A stretch of DNA of 64,000 bases from an uncultured Phocaeicola sp. (lineage in GTDB: Bacteria; Bacteroidota; Bacteroidia; Bacteroidales; Bacteroidaceae): positions 62,001 through 126,000 of the forward strand of contig CALUJS010000002.1 of NCBI GenBank assembly GCA_944321015.1, read 5' to 3'. Shown piece after piece: positions 25,330-35,024 of the stretch. The position numbers and the translations under genes are program-made. The notes beneath the pieces were generated by a model, which was given only the letters and a program-made list of their open reading frames with translations, did no database searches and had not been told where the DNA came from. Numbering within the stretch: the first letter of the stretch is position 1; each line of letters starts with the position of its first letter.

Positions 25330-28300
25330 ATGAGAAAGAGAAAAATTATTCTGCTCCTGCTCATTGGTTGGATGGTGCCTTTCCTTGCTTTCGCCCAGGC
25401 GGACAGCAAGAGGGTGACGCTCCGACTTCAGAATGCAACCGTGAAGGTGTTCTTCGACGCGTTGCACGAACAAACCGGAATGAACTTTGTCTACAACAAC
25501 GAACAGACAAAGGAGCTTCCGCCCATCACCATCAATGTGAAAGATGCCACGGTGAAGGATGTGCTGAACCAGGTTCTTGGCCGCACATCGGTTGGTTATA
25601 GCATTGATAATAACACAGTAACCCTCCATCAGGGAGAAAATCGAAGGGGGGGGGTAAAAACCGTTAAGGGAAAAGTGGTCGACACCAATGGCGACCCGCT
25701 TCCTGGTGTGAACATCTCCATAGAAGGCACTAGTCGCGGATGTACCACCAACTTCAACGGCGAATATACGCTGAGCGTGCCCGAACAATGCCGCCTCGTT
25801 GTGTCGTTCATCGGCATGGAGACGCAGACCGTGGCCTATAACGGCGAACCGACGATGGACATCACGCTGGCCGAAGATTCGCGCCAGATTGACGAGGTTG
25901 TCGTGACCGGATACTTCACCCGCAAGACCGAGGGCTTTGCCGGCGCCGTGACCACCATCAAGAAAGAAGACCTCCAGAAAGTACACACGGGCAACATCTT
26001 CACCACGCTGAGCGCACTCGATGCAGGCTTCAAAATCACGGAAAACAATCTGGCCGGTTCTAACCCCAATGCGCTGCCCGACTTCACCATCCGTGGTCGC
26101 GGCTCGTTCCAGGAGGGTTCGTCCGCCCCGCTCTTCATCCTCGACGGCTTTGAAACCACAGCCCAGAAGGTGTACGACATGGACGTGAACCGCATTGAGA
26201 GCATCACCATCCTGAAGGATGCTTCGGCTACCATCCTCTACGGTTCGCGTGCAGCCAACGGCGTAGTTGTCATCGAAACCGTGAAGCCGAAACCCGGACA
26301 ACTGCGCGTGACCTACGACTTCAAGCCGACCGTCGCCATTGCCGACCTTACGGACTACGACCTGATGAACGCCAGCGAGAAGCTGGAGTACGAACGCCTG
26401 GCCGGACTCTACGACCCGGTGGAAGGCGATTTGCAGACAACCTACAACCGTCAGCAGAAATACTACAATAAATATAAGAATGTGCTCGAAGGCGTAGATA
26501 CCGACTGGCTTGCCCAACCGGTAACCAACTCGTTCAGCCAGACACACTCTCTCCTGGTGGAAGGTGGTGCCGAGAACGTCATCTACAGCATCGACGGTTA
26601 CTTTGACAAGAACAAGGGTGTCATGAAGAAATCCGGGCGTGACCGCTACGGCCTGGGCTTCACCTTGCAATATCGCATCAAGGATAAAATCATCATCCGC
26701 AACTACGCCAGCTACTCCAACACGCATTCGTATGATTCTCCATATGGAAGTTACAGCACTTACGCTTCTGCAAATCCGTATGAACGTCCTTGGGATGCCA
26801 ACGGACAACTCGTCCCCACGTTGACCGACGGCAGCCCCAACCCGCTCTACGAAGCCGCCCTGCCCAACCGCAGTTTCAGCGACACGGAGTATTTCGCCGA
26901 CGAGTTGAGTGCCGACTGGATTATCGGCAACGGCTGGCGTGTGATTGGTCAGTTCCGCATCGAGAAAGGCAACACCAGCAGCGACTATTACCGCTCGCCG
27001 TTCTCCTCTGAGTTCTTGACTGCAAGCGATGATCCGAATGACCCTGAAGCTACCATTTATACTCCGGTAGATCTTGCCGAGCGCGGTGAACTTACGTTGG
27101 GCGACGGCGAATACTTGAATTACAGCGGTAAACTTACCGTAAACTACAACAAACAGGTAGACAAACACATGTTCTTCTTCGGAGGTGGTGCCGAAATCAA
27201 CCAGAATGAGTCAAGTTCGCACTCGTTCACGGCCACCGGTTTTGCCGATGACCGCTATTCCGACCCGGCATTTGCCATTCAGTTTATGGAAGACAGCCGT
27301 CCGGGCAGCAGTGAAAGTACCGTCCGCTCCATCGGTATGCTGGCCAACTTCAACTACATCTATGACGACCGTTACTTCCTCGACCTCTCCGGCCGTTACG
27401 ATGGTTCGTCACAGTTTGGTGCCGACAGACGTTGGGCGCCCTTCTGGAGTGTCGGTGGCGGTTGGAACGTGCACGAAGAACATTTCTGGTCGACCAATTC
27501 AGTCCTTGACCTTTTCAAAATCCGTGCCTCCTACGGTGTGACCGGTAATCAGGAGTTCTCTGCCTACCAAGCCAAGACTATGTACCAATATCAGACAGGC
27601 CGTCTGTACAACCAACTCATCCCGGCTACCTTGATGGGCTATGGTAACCCCGACCTGAAATGGCAGAACCAATACAGCACCAACATCGGTTTTGACCTCG
27701 GCTTGTGGAAAAACCGCCTGTCGTTGACCTTCAACTACTATTGGAAACGCACCGAAGGCATGTTGACCACCATCACCGTAGCTCCTTCGCTTGGTTTCCC
27801 CAGCAATTCGTTCACGGCCAACTTGGGTGAAATCTCCAACCGTGGTTGGGAACTCAACTTGGGCGCCTCCATTCTGCGCGACCCGGCTAACGATCTCGAA
27901 TGGCGTGTAAACGTGCAGGCGTCGCAAAACCGCAACAAGCTGACCAAGATTAACAACCAGTTGCGCGGACTGAACGACCAAAACAATCAGGAAAAGGAGA
28001 TTCCGGGTGCTGTTTATGAAGAAGGCGAATCGCTGAGTGCCATCAAGGCCGTTCCCTCTTTGGGTATTGACCCGGCTACCGGTCAGGAAATCTATGTGAA
28101 GAAGGACGGTACCCTGACTTACGAATGGGATGCAGCCGACAAAGTACTTTGCGGCGATACTGAACCGGATGTCTATGGAAACATCTCGACCAATCTCTAT
28201 TGGAAAGGCTGGAACCTGAATGCCATCTTCCAGTACAGCGTGGGTGGCGATGTATACAACTCTACCTTGTCCTCTCGCGTGGAGGGTGTCAATCCGGCCA

Positions 28301-28614
28301 CCAATGCCGACCGCCGCGTATTGAACGACCGTTGGACAACTCCCGGCCAACACGCCCTCTATCGCAACATCCGCGACTACGGCCAGACCTACATTTCGAC
28401 CCGCTTCGTACAACGCGACAATTACCTGGATTTCACTTCGCTCTCTTTGTCCTACGACTTCCCGAAGAAGTGGATTCAACCGTACAAAATCAGCACCCTG
28501 CGTCTGTCCTTCTATGCCAACGACCTGTTCCACTTGTCTACCGTGAAACAAGAACGTGGTCTGGATTATCCGTTTGCCCGGAGCTTTGTCTTTGGCTTAA
28601 ACTTCAGTATTTAA
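25330..28614 (+). CDS. SusC/RagA-family TonB-dependent transporter with STN domain
   Basis: 1094 aa. Signal peptide (about 1-23), STN domain (about 28-100), linker containing the G9 tract, carboxypeptidase-like regulatory domain (about 112-178, GDPLPGVNIS), SusC signature IDEVVVTGYF near 190, plug and barrel ending FGLNFSI. The STN domain fits signalling to the FecR encoded just upstream. It is a paralogue of the 434-3781 transporter with similar layout and a similar barrel end (LDYPFARSF against LDYPYARSF). The nine-G run at 25646-25654 covers residues 106-109. Any slip would truncate the protein before the plug. Confidence 0.95.
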   Translation: MRKRKIILLLLIGWMVPFLAFAQADSKRVTLRLQNATVKVFFDALHEQTGMNFVYNNEQTKELPPITINVKDATVKDVLNQVLGRTSVGYSIDNNTVTLHQGENRRGGVKTVKGKVVDTNGDPLPGVNISIEGTSRGCTTNFNGEYTLSVPEQCRLVVSFIGMETQTVAYNGEPTMDITLAEDSRQIDEVVVTGYFTRKTEGFAGAVTTIKKEDLQKVHTGNIFTTLSALDAGFKITENNLAGSNPNALPDFTIRGRGSFQEGSSAPLFILDGFETTAQKVYDMDVNRIESITILKDASATILYGSRAANGVVVIETVKPKPGQLRVTYDFKPTVAIADLTDYDLMNASEKLEYERLAGLYDPVEGDLQTTYNRQQKYYNKYKNVLEGVDTDWLAQPVTNSFSQTHSLLVEGGAENVIYSIDGYFDKNKGVMKKSGRDRYGLGFTLQYRIKDKIIIRNYASYSNTHSYDSPYGSYSTYASANPYERPWDANGQLVPTLTDGSPNPLYEAALPNRSFSDTEYFADELSADWIIGNGWRVIGQFRIEKGNTSSDYYRSPFSSEFLTASDDPNDPEATIYTPVDLAERGELTLGDGEYLNYSGKLTVNYNKQVDKHMFFFGGGAEINQNESSSHSFTATGFADDRYSDPAFAIQFMEDSRPGSSESTVRSIGMLANFNYIYDDRYFLDLSGRYDGSSQFGADRRWAPFWSVGGGWNVHEEHFWSTNSVLDLFKIRASYGVTGNQEFSAYQAKTMYQYQTGRLYNQLIPATLMGYGNPDLKWQNQYSTNIGFDLGLWKNRLSLTFNYYWKRTEGMLTTITVAPSLGFPSNSFTANLGEISNRGWELNLGASILRDPANDLEWRVNVQASQNRNKLTKINNQLRGLNDQNNQEKEIPGAVYEEGESLSAIKAVPSLGIDPATGQEIYVKKDGTLTYEWDAADKVLCGDTEPDVYGNISTNLYWKGWNLNAIFQYSVGGDVYNSTLSSRVEGVNPATNADRRVLNDRWTTPGQHALYRNIRDYGQTYISTRFVQRDNYLDFTSLSLSYDFPKKWIQPYKISTLRLSFYANDLFHLSTVKQERGLDYPFARSFVFGLNFSI
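25646..25654. repeat. G9 homopolymer inside SusC coding sequence
   Basis: Nine G on the coding strand between the STN and carboxypeptidase-like domains, in frame as R-R-G-G-V. It shares the 16-mer AA-G9-TAAAA with 3482-3497 but in the opposite orientation relative to the gene. Confidence 0.9.
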
Positions 28615-28637
28615 CCTCGTAACATTGATATACGAAC

Positions 28638-30161
28638 ATGAAAAAGTTATTATCTATATTATCCGTTGCCTGCCTGACGTTATTCCCTTCCTGCAACGAC
28701 TGGCTGGATGTCACTCCGCAGGGACAAATCGAGGCAGAGGATCTGTACACCACGACTAAAGGGTGCAACTCTGTTGTTGGTGGCATATATTACACGATGT
28801 CCGGTTCTGCTTTATATGGACAAACACTGTCTTACGGACTAATGGATGTATTAGCACAATATTGGGATTTATCAACAATACCAGATCATAATTATTACAA
28901 TGCGACTCAATATGATTATACAGACCAGAATGTAATAGGAACATTCAATAATGTATGGTCTAACATGTATCAGGCCATCACACAATGCAATGCGTTTATT
29001 TACTATTCCGAACCTTACAAAGAGAACATTGCCAATTACGATCTCTTGTTGGGAGAAGTTTACGGATTGCGTGCCTTGGCTCATATGGAATTGTTTGAGA
29101 TATTTGGTCCGGTGATTCATACGACAGCCGACTTGCAGAAACCTGCTATTGCATACCGCACAAACTACAACAACGTAAGTCAAGGTTTTGATACGGGAGA
29201 AGTCGTATTGCAGAAAGCAGCCGATGATTTAAACCGTGCATTGGAATTGCTTGCGGATGATCCTATTCGCGATCCGGAAGTTGGTCGCCAAGGCGATTTG
29301 AATAACTCTGTATTGGACTATCAGGATGTGCTCAACTACCGTGGCGCCCGCATGAATTACTTCTGCGCACTCGGTTTGATGGCACGTTTGGAGATGTTGC
29401 GTCAAGATAAAACAGCAGCTTATAAGTATGCTACACGGGTGATGGAAGAGACAGAAGACATCATTTCGTTGATAGATAAAGAAAATATCATGAATAACAA
29501 TGCTTCTAGCGTTTACAATTTCAGCACTGAAATGCTTGGTGCTTTCTATGTAAATAATCTGTATGATATGACTGATACTTATTTTGGTATGGGAGGTGGA
29601 TATTCCAGTCAAGACAAAGGTGCTATCAATATAGATAATAACCGTTATGAAGCATTAGGCACATTTATCTATAATCGTACTCCGGATAATGGAGCCGATA
29701 TTCGTTATACATACTGGTTTATTGGAAATACAGAGCATGGAAATATGGATTTTATGAAAGTGAAGCAAGCTACGGAGCGTCCGGGTATGACAGAGCCTTA
29801 TGCTTATTATCCAGAAATTCCTATCATGCGTTTGTCTGAAATCTATTACATTGCTTGTGAAACTCAAATAGGAGTAGACAATACGTTGGCATTGCAATAT
29901 TTAAATGATGTGCGTACTACCCGTGATTTGACTCCGTTGGAGAACGTATCAGATGATGAAACCTTGTTGGAATATTTGGTGCGTGAGGCTCGCAAGGATT
30001 TCATTGGCGATGGACGTATGTTTTTGATGTATAAACGACTGTTTTATCCGATTTATACCGTGGCCGGTAGAACGGTTCAACCGAATGATAATATATTCGT
30101 GTTGCCGATACCTGACGATGAGTATGAATTTGCAGGGATTGAAAAAACGACTCAGAATTGA
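28638..30161 (+). CDS. SusD/RagB-family outer-membrane lipoprotein
   Basis: 507 aa. Lipoprotein signal with Cys19 in PSCNDWLDVTPQG. The body has the SusD helical TPR scaffold (for example GEVYGLRALAHMELFEIFGPV) and the C-terminal segment REARKDFIGDGRMFLMYKR, where SusD proteins usually show R-R-x-E-x-x-x-E-G-x-R. It pairs with the SusC gene 23 bp upstream. The coding sequence is far richer in A+T than SusC, with many AAT, TAT and GAT codons. Substrate unknown. Confidence 0.93.
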   Translation: MKKLLSILSVACLTLFPSCNDWLDVTPQGQIEAEDLYTTTKGCNSVVGGIYYTMSGSALYGQTLSYGLMDVLAQYWDLSTIPDHNYYNATQYDYTDQNVIGTFNNVWSNMYQAITQCNAFIYYSEPYKENIANYDLLLGEVYGLRALAHMELFEIFGPVIHTTADLQKPAIAYRTNYNNVSQGFDTGEVVLQKAADDLNRALELLADDPIRDPEVGRQGDLNNSVLDYQDVLNYRGARMNYFCALGLMARLEMLRQDKTAAYKYATRVMEETEDIISLIDKENIMNNNASSVYNFSTEMLGAFYVNNLYDMTDTYFGMGGGYSSQDKGAINIDNNRYEALGTFIYNRTPDNGADIRYTYWFIGNTEHGNMDFMKVKQATERPGMTEPYAYYPEIPIMRLSEIYYIACETQIGVDNTLALQYLNDVRTTRDLTPLENVSDDETLLEYLVREARKDFIGDGRMFLMYKRLFYPIYTVAGRTVQPNDNIFVLPIPDDEYEFAGIEKTTQN

Positions 30162-30183
30162 ATGACATTTAATATATTGATTT

Positions 30184-30999
30184 ATGAAAAGACTATATAC
30201 ATTACTAACGCATCGGTTGGCAAATGCTTTCAGCATATTTTGTCTGCTGGCTGTATTTGCTTCATGTGACAATAAGGATATTGATTCGTTTGATACTGCA
30301 ACCAGTTATCTTTATTTTGATGTTCCTTATATTCTTAACGCCGATGGAACATCTTCCGAATTTCGTGAGGACAGCATCTATTACTCTTTCGCTATCTATC
30401 CGGAGACGGTAACGAGCAACACACTTAAAGTGGTGGTTAAGACTATCGGAATGGCAACGGATTATGATCGCCCTTATACTGTGGAGATTGTGGACGACAT
30501 CACCACGGCCACAAGTGCGGAATGGGACCCCTCTGTTGTTGACAACCGTTCCATTAAAGCCGGAGAATTGGCAGATACCATCTTTATCGACGTGCAGCGC
30601 ACGAAGGCTTTGTCCGAGCGTTGGATGCAGGTTTATCTCCGCATTATTCCCAACGAGTATTTTGCTGCGGGATATGGTACATTGCAAGAAGTCAAGGTCG
30701 CTTTTTCCGATGTTTTGGCCGAGCCTAGCTGGTGGCGCGGATGGACAGGTGTGTTTGGCTCTTATTATCCGGAGGTTTATCGTAAATGGATTGAACTCTA
30801 TCCTTTAGGAGCTGACCATAATACCAATATTGATAATGGAGAGCAGCTTTATTGGAACAACATGCCGTCTAACTCGACACAATATCAAAGCTGGTATCCT
30901 GTTTTGGCTTTGTATGCTGCCGAGTTGAAAGAATATTTTGAGCTGAACGATGTTTATCCTAACGGAGATACGTCGCTCCCGGCTATTAAACTTCCGTAA
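30184..30999 (+). CDS. DUF4843-type lipoprotein
   Basis: 271 aa. Signal peptide with lipobox Cys28 in FASCDNKDID. The following SYLYFDVPYI and the beta-rich middle fit DUF4843, a family usually found directly after SusD in FecR-controlled loci. It is probably a surface or periplasmic accessory of the SusCD pair. A+T rich like its neighbours. The gap to SusD is 22 bp. No activity is known to me. Confidence 0.8.
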   Translation: MKRLYTLLTHRLANAFSIFCLLAVFASCDNKDIDSFDTATSYLYFDVPYILNADGTSSEFREDSIYYSFAIYPETVTSNTLKVVVKTIGMATDYDRPYTVEIVDDITTATSAEWDPSVVDNRSIKAGELADTIFIDVQRTKALSERWMQVYLRIIPNEYFAAGYGTLQEVKVAFSDVLAEPSWWRGWTGVFGSYYPEVYRKWIELYPLGADHNTNIDNGEQLYWNNMPSNSTQYQSWYPVLALYAAELKEYFELNDVYPNGDTSLPAIKLP

Positions 31000-31019
31000 A
31001 ATACTTAATAATTGTGATT

Positions 31020-32558
31020 ATGAAACGATTTACATTTCCATATGTTACGATACTTACACTCGGCTTGTTTATGGGAGCATGTGCCGAGGATGAGGGAAAC
31101 TACGACTACACACAAATCAACGAAGTGACGATTGAGCCCATAGAGGCTGATGCGGTTTATGAAGCCGGGTCGCATATTTCGATTACTCCCACCATCACTA
31201 TACTTGACGAGGCTTCCAGCAATTTGAGTTATTCCTGGACAATCGGCGAGACTGAAGTTTCTACTGAACGTAATCTGGATATAGACCTGCCACCATTGGA
31301 ATATGGTAATCAGCTTTGTGCTTTGACGATTACGGATCATAATAATGGTATGCAATATCGGCGAACGTTTACCATCAGCATTAACAATGCGTTCAACTAT
31401 GGTTATTATTTTCTGACTCGAACAGACAATGGCGACACCGAGTTGGCATATATTCAAGCTAAGTCGGATGATGATGCGACATTAGATGATGTCAAATACA
31501 CGACCGGTATCGAAAACTATGCTTTTGGAAAAGACCCTGTACAATTATATGGTGGTTTTGCGCAAAGGTCTGATGGATCAAATATTTCTGAATGGACTTT
31601 TTACTTTCTTACACATGATGCAGATCATCCGGGCATTGTGACCAATACAACCACTTTCACGCCATTATATTTGCTTAATAATGGTAGCTTTATAGATCAG
31701 GCTAGTGGCTATGAATTTAATCCCGAATGCGCAGTGACTGCTGCTGGACAGAAGTTTATTTATTTTATTAGTAACGGGCAATTTATTTTCTATACCAATG
31801 GTAAGTTCTATCGTCCGGCTCAGCATCTTCAGAATTATTATTGGAGTCACCCTGCTGTAGGAATGGGAGGTGCCCTTTCTGGATTCTCATGGGTTTTTGA
31901 TGAACTAAGTAAGAAGGTTTATACAATTCAGGCTTATAGTGCAGAAGATGAAATATTGGGTGTTATTCCCAATTCCAATGCATGGGATAAAGTCGTAGAA
32001 CCCGAAGATAATATTGTAATTGAGGAACCTGTGATTACAATAACGGATGTTTATGGAGGTGCTCATAAGGGCAATGTGTTCTGTGCAGCTCCCGAGGGCT
32101 TATGTGTTTATTCGTTTACTAAGACTTGGATGACAGCAGATCCGAAGTTTGTGGCCAAGAATGAATATCCGTTGCCCAATGGATTGGATGAGAACACGGC
32201 TTATGCGCTTGGTTTGGTGGGTTCGTCAAATTATTATTTGTTCTACAATAGTGGCAATGATATCTATAAAAACTATACATTTACGATTGGCGAGCCGATA
32301 CTTGTTAGCGACAAGCTTTCAGCCCTAGGATTGGGAAATGTTGAGAAAATAGCAGTATCTGCTCGAGGTACTCGTTTGATTGTAGTATTGTATGATGAAA
32401 GTAGTCCTGAAGAGCGAAAAGGAAGTGTGGCTTTTATAGATATTGCTACGGGTGAAGTAACTCATACATTTCCAAATATTTTATATCATTGTGTAAGTGC
32501 GTTTGGCGCTAATGATGCGAATAGTGCGTATTTTGATAAATTGGGGGATTTACGGTAA
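31020..32558 (+). CDS. PKD-like family lipoprotein
   Basis: 512 aa from the ATG at 31020; a GTG six bases earlier is an alternative. Lipobox Cys21 in MGACAEDEGNYDYTQIN. This EGNYDY start followed by an immunoglobulin/PKD-like repeat (about 30-120, SYSWTIGETEV) is characteristic of the PKD-like lipoproteins that follow DUF4843. The rest looks like a beta-propeller (repeated FYFLT, KKVYTIQAYS and YYLFYNSGND patterns), so it may bind a ligand at the surface. Last gene of the locus; a strong terminator follows at 32602-32641. Strongly A+T rich. Confidence 0.82.
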   Translation: MKRFTFPYVTILTLGLFMGACAEDEGNYDYTQINEVTIEPIEADAVYEAGSHISITPTITILDEASSNLSYSWTIGETEVSTERNLDIDLPPLEYGNQLCALTITDHNNGMQYRRTFTISINNAFNYGYYFLTRTDNGDTELAYIQAKSDDDATLDDVKYTTGIENYAFGKDPVQLYGGFAQRSDGSNISEWTFYFLTHDADHPGIVTNTTTFTPLYLLNNGSFIDQASGYEFNPECAVTAAGQKFIYFISNGQFIFYTNGKFYRPAQHLQNYYWSHPAVGMGGALSGFSWVFDELSKKVYTIQAYSAEDEILGVIPNSNAWDKVVEPEDNIVIEEPVITITDVYGGAHKGNVFCAAPEGLCVYSFTKTWMTADPKFVAKNEYPLPNGLDENTAYALGLVGSSNYYLFYNSGNDIYKNYTFTIGEPILVSDKLSALGLGNVEKIAVSARGTRLIVVLYDESSPEERKGSVAFIDIATGEVTHTFPNILYHCVSAFGANDANSAYFDKLGDLR

Positions 32559-32601
32559 TTTGCTGACAAAAATACTCCATTCCTCTTAAATCTCATTCCT
32601 C

Positions 32602-32641
32602 ACTCCCTCCCGCCAGACATCTTGTCGGGAGGGAGTTTTTT
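32602..32641 (+). terminator. Rho-independent terminator of the second uptake locus
   Basis: Eleven-bp perfect stem ACTCCCTCCCG (32602-32612) with its complement at 32626-32636, loop of 13, then T6. It lies 44 bp after the PKD-like gene stop. Confidence 0.9.
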
Positions 32642-32678
32642 ATGTTACTTTGCAGGCAATCAAATACACTTTGGTATT

Positions 32679-33215
32679 ATGGACGCACTTGCAATCATTG
32701 ACAAATATTATCCTGCGGAGGATGAGTTGAAACATATCCTGTTGACGCACAGCCGTTCGGTGGCCGACAAGGCGCTCGGGGTGGCCGCGCGGCATCCGGA
32801 GCTGGGGCTCGACACGGCGTTTCTGGAGGAAGGCGCGTTGCTCCACGACATCGGCATCTTCCTGACCGATGCGCCCGACATCTGTTGCCGGGGCACGGCG
32901 CCTTACATCTGTCACGGTTCGCTGGGGGCCGACCTGCTTCGTGCCGAGGGCTATCCGCGTCATGCCTTGGTGTGCGAGCGTCATACCGGGGCCGGGCTGT
33001 CGCTGGAGCAGATTGTGCGCGAGAACCTTCCGGTGCCCCGGCGCGACATGGTGCCCGTCAGCTTGGAGGAGCAGGTGATATGTTTTGCTGACAAGTTCTT
33101 TTCAAAGACCCACTTGGAGCGCGAGAAGACGGTGGACAAGGCTTTGCGCAGTCTGGCTCCTTATGGCGAGGAGGGGGTGAACCGTTTCAAGGGGTGGTGC
33201 GAGCGTTTCCTGTAA
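32679..33215 (+). CDS. HD-domain phosphohydrolase (HDIG type)
   Basis: 178 aa from the ATG at 32679 (MDALAIIDKYYPAEDE); the longer frame would begin inside the terminator stem. Metal-binding residues of the HD fold are visible as His in LLTHSRSVAD, the HD pair in GALLHDIGIF, His in ERHTGAGLS and Asp in CFADKFFSK. Such proteins hydrolyse phosphomonoesters or nucleotides. The specific substrate cannot be told. TTACTTTG, one mismatch from the -7 consensus, lies 26 bp upstream. It is transcribed alone. Confidence 0.85.
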   Translation: MDALAIIDKYYPAEDELKHILLTHSRSVADKALGVAARHPELGLDTAFLEEGALLHDIGIFLTDAPDICCRGTAPYICHGSLGADLLRAEGYPRHALVCERHTGAGLSLEQIVRENLPVPRRDMVPVSLEEQVICFADKFFSKTHLEREKTVDKALRSLAPYGEEGVNRFKGWCERFL

Positions 33216-33243
33216 TCTTGTTGGTTGAATTTTGCTGTTGGCG

Positions 33244-33350
33244 GCGTCGCGAGCGTGCATATGTCTGCCCGCGAGCGTGCATATCTTCGCTTGTGAGCGG
33301 ACATATTCCCGGACGTGAGCGTGCATATGTTCGCTTGCGGGTGCCCGGGG
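33244..33350. repeat. 22-bp phased dyad array, CATATG family, 4 units
   Basis: CATATG, CATATC, CATATT and CATATG start at 33258, 33280, 33302 and 33324, exactly 22 bp apart, in the GAGCGTGCATATG flank context. It lies between the HD gene and nhaA. Confidence 0.92.
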
Positions 33351-33351
33351 G

Positions 33352-33545
33352 TGTTCATTTTCTTTTGCCTTGATGCAAAAGAAAACGAACCAAAAGAAAA
33401 AATCAAGGCTGCATCTCTGCGGCTGCTCCGGAGTGCTTCTCCGCTAAGCGGGAAAAACTCGCTTCGCTCAAACAGTTTCCCGCTCTTCACGCTGCGAAGC
33501 GCTCCTCTGCTTTACGCCGCAGAGCTGATGCCGCTTCCTCCTTTG
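33352..33545. repeat. Likely dispersed intergenic element (about 190 bp)
   Basis: The sequence begins with TTTTCTTTTGCCTTGATGC and AAAGAAAA-type stretches, continues with CTGCGGCTGCTCCGGAGTG and CTCGCTTCGCTCAAACAG and ends with CCGCAGAGCTGATGCCGC. It contains self-complementary pieces (GCGGGAAA/TTTCCCGC) and no gene. I recall similar text between genes in other Bacteroides genomes, but only one copy is visible here, so its repeat nature is from memory. Confidence 0.5.
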
Positions 33546-33656
33546 GGGGACATGCTTGTTGGGATTCTGTGTTAATCGGACGTTTCTTGCAGAATCCGGA
33601 GGGAATGATTGGAGATTGCGGATAAGATGCTTATCTTGCAGACAAATTATCCGATT

Positions 33657-35000
33657 ATGAGCAAGCTTATACGCAAAACGTTCGATTATGCATTTCTCAG
33701 CTTTCTGCGCCATCGTGTGAATGGCGGCATGGTGCTGGTCGTTGTGGCCGTGCTGGCCATGGTGGTGGCCAATTCGCCTTGGGCCGACGCCTATCATGCT
33801 TTTTGGAGTCATCCCGTCAGCCTGCAGGTGGGCGGGTTCAACCTGTTCAGCCACCACGGCGAGCCGCTCACGCTGATGGCGTTTATCAACGATGCGCTGA
33901 TGGCCGTGTTCTTCTTTTCCGTGGGGCTGGAAATCAAGCGCGAGGTGCTGGTGGGCGAGCTGTCGAGCCTGCGTCAGGCGTTGTTGCCCATCATTGCGGC
34001 CGTGGGCGGCATGATTGTCCCCGTGCTGATTTACTTTCTGATGACGGCCGGCAGTCCGGCAGCCAAGGGGCTGGCCATTCCCATGGCTACCGACATCGCC
34101 TTTTCGCTGGGCGTGCTCAGTCTGTTCGGACGGCGTGTGCCGCTGAGCCTGAAGATATTCCTTACGGCCTTTGCCGTGGTGGACGACATCGGGGGCATCC
34201 TTGTCATCGCGTTCGGTTACACGTCGCATCTGGCGGCCGGATACCTGTGGGCGGCCGTGGGCGTGCTGGCCGTGTTGGTGGCGGCCAACCGCATGAGGGT
34301 CATGTCGCGCACGTTTTATTGCCTTGCGGGCATCGTGGTGTGGTATCTGTTCCTGCAGTCGGGCGTCCACGCCACCATTGCCGGGGTGCTCGTGGCTTTC
34401 ACCATCCCCTCCATCCCTTGCCTGGAGGTGAAGAAATACATAGCCCGCATACGCGACAACGTGGCCGAGTTTCCCCATTTCGATAAAAGCAGCATCCTGC
34501 TCACGCCCCATCAGATAGACATCCTGAAGAGCATCGAGTCGGCGTCGGACAAGGTCATCTCTCCGTTGCAGTTCATGGAAGACCGCATGCACGGCATGGT
34601 GAACTATTTCATCATGCCGCTCTTCGCCTTTGCCAATGCCGGCATCACGCTCGCGGGCGGCGACGGTGCCATGGCGGGCCCGGCCACCTATGCCGTGGCT
34701 GTCAGTCTGGTGCTGGGCAAGTTTGCGGGCATCTACCTGTTCACCTGGTTAGCCGTGCGCAGCGGCGCGACCGCCTTGCCGCAGGGCATGAACTGGCGCA
34801 ACGTGGCCGGGGTGTCGCTGTTGGGAGGCATCGGCTTCACGGTGTCGCTCTTCATTGCCAATCTGTCGTTTGGCGCAACCGACGCGGTGTTGCTTGGTCA
34901 GGCCAAGCTGGGCGTGTTGGCGGGCACGGTGCTGGCCGGCATCCTGGGCTATGTGGTGCTGAGGCTGACGTTGCCCAAGGAGGATGACGGCCGGGTCTGA
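33657..35000 (+). CDS. nhaA: Na+/H+ antiporter NhaA
   Basis: 447 aa from the ATG at 33657 (MSKLIRKTFDYAF); earlier in-frame codons add a non-conserved leader. About 12 membrane segments. NhaA hallmarks: MAFINDALMAVFFFSVGLEI near the N-terminus, PMATDIAFSLGVLSLFG and AVVDDIGGILVIA, the last holding the Asp-Asp pair that binds Na+ and H+. The protein expels sodium using the proton gradient. Single-gene unit. Confidence 0.96.
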   Translation: MSKLIRKTFDYAFLSFLRHRVNGGMVLVVVAVLAMVVANSPWADAYHAFWSHPVSLQVGGFNLFSHHGEPLTLMAFINDALMAVFFFSVGLEIKREVLVGELSSLRQALLPIIAAVGGMIVPVLIYFLMTAGSPAAKGLAIPMATDIAFSLGVLSLFGRRVPLSLKIFLTAFAVVDDIGGILVIAFGYTSHLAAGYLWAAVGVLAVLVAANRMRVMSRTFYCLAGIVVWYLFLQSGVHATIAGVLVAFTIPSIPCLEVKKYIARIRDNVAEFPHFDKSSILLTPHQIDILKSIESASDKVISPLQFMEDRMHGMVNYFIMPLFAFANAGITLAGGDGAMAGPATYAVAVSLVLGKFAGIYLFTWLAVRSGATALPQGMNWRNVAGVSLLGGIGFTVSLFIANLSFGATDAVLLGQAKLGVLAGTVLAGILGYVVLRLTLPKEDDGRV

Positions 35001-35024
35001 GGGAGTGCTCCGCCATCCGACGGC

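Noticed and set aside
24136..27168. A 1010-codon frame antisense to FecR and SusC
   Set aside because: It runs opposite to two well-supported genes and follows from their GC-rich codon pattern; the translation shows no domain and is rich in Gly, Val, His and Ala as such shadows are.
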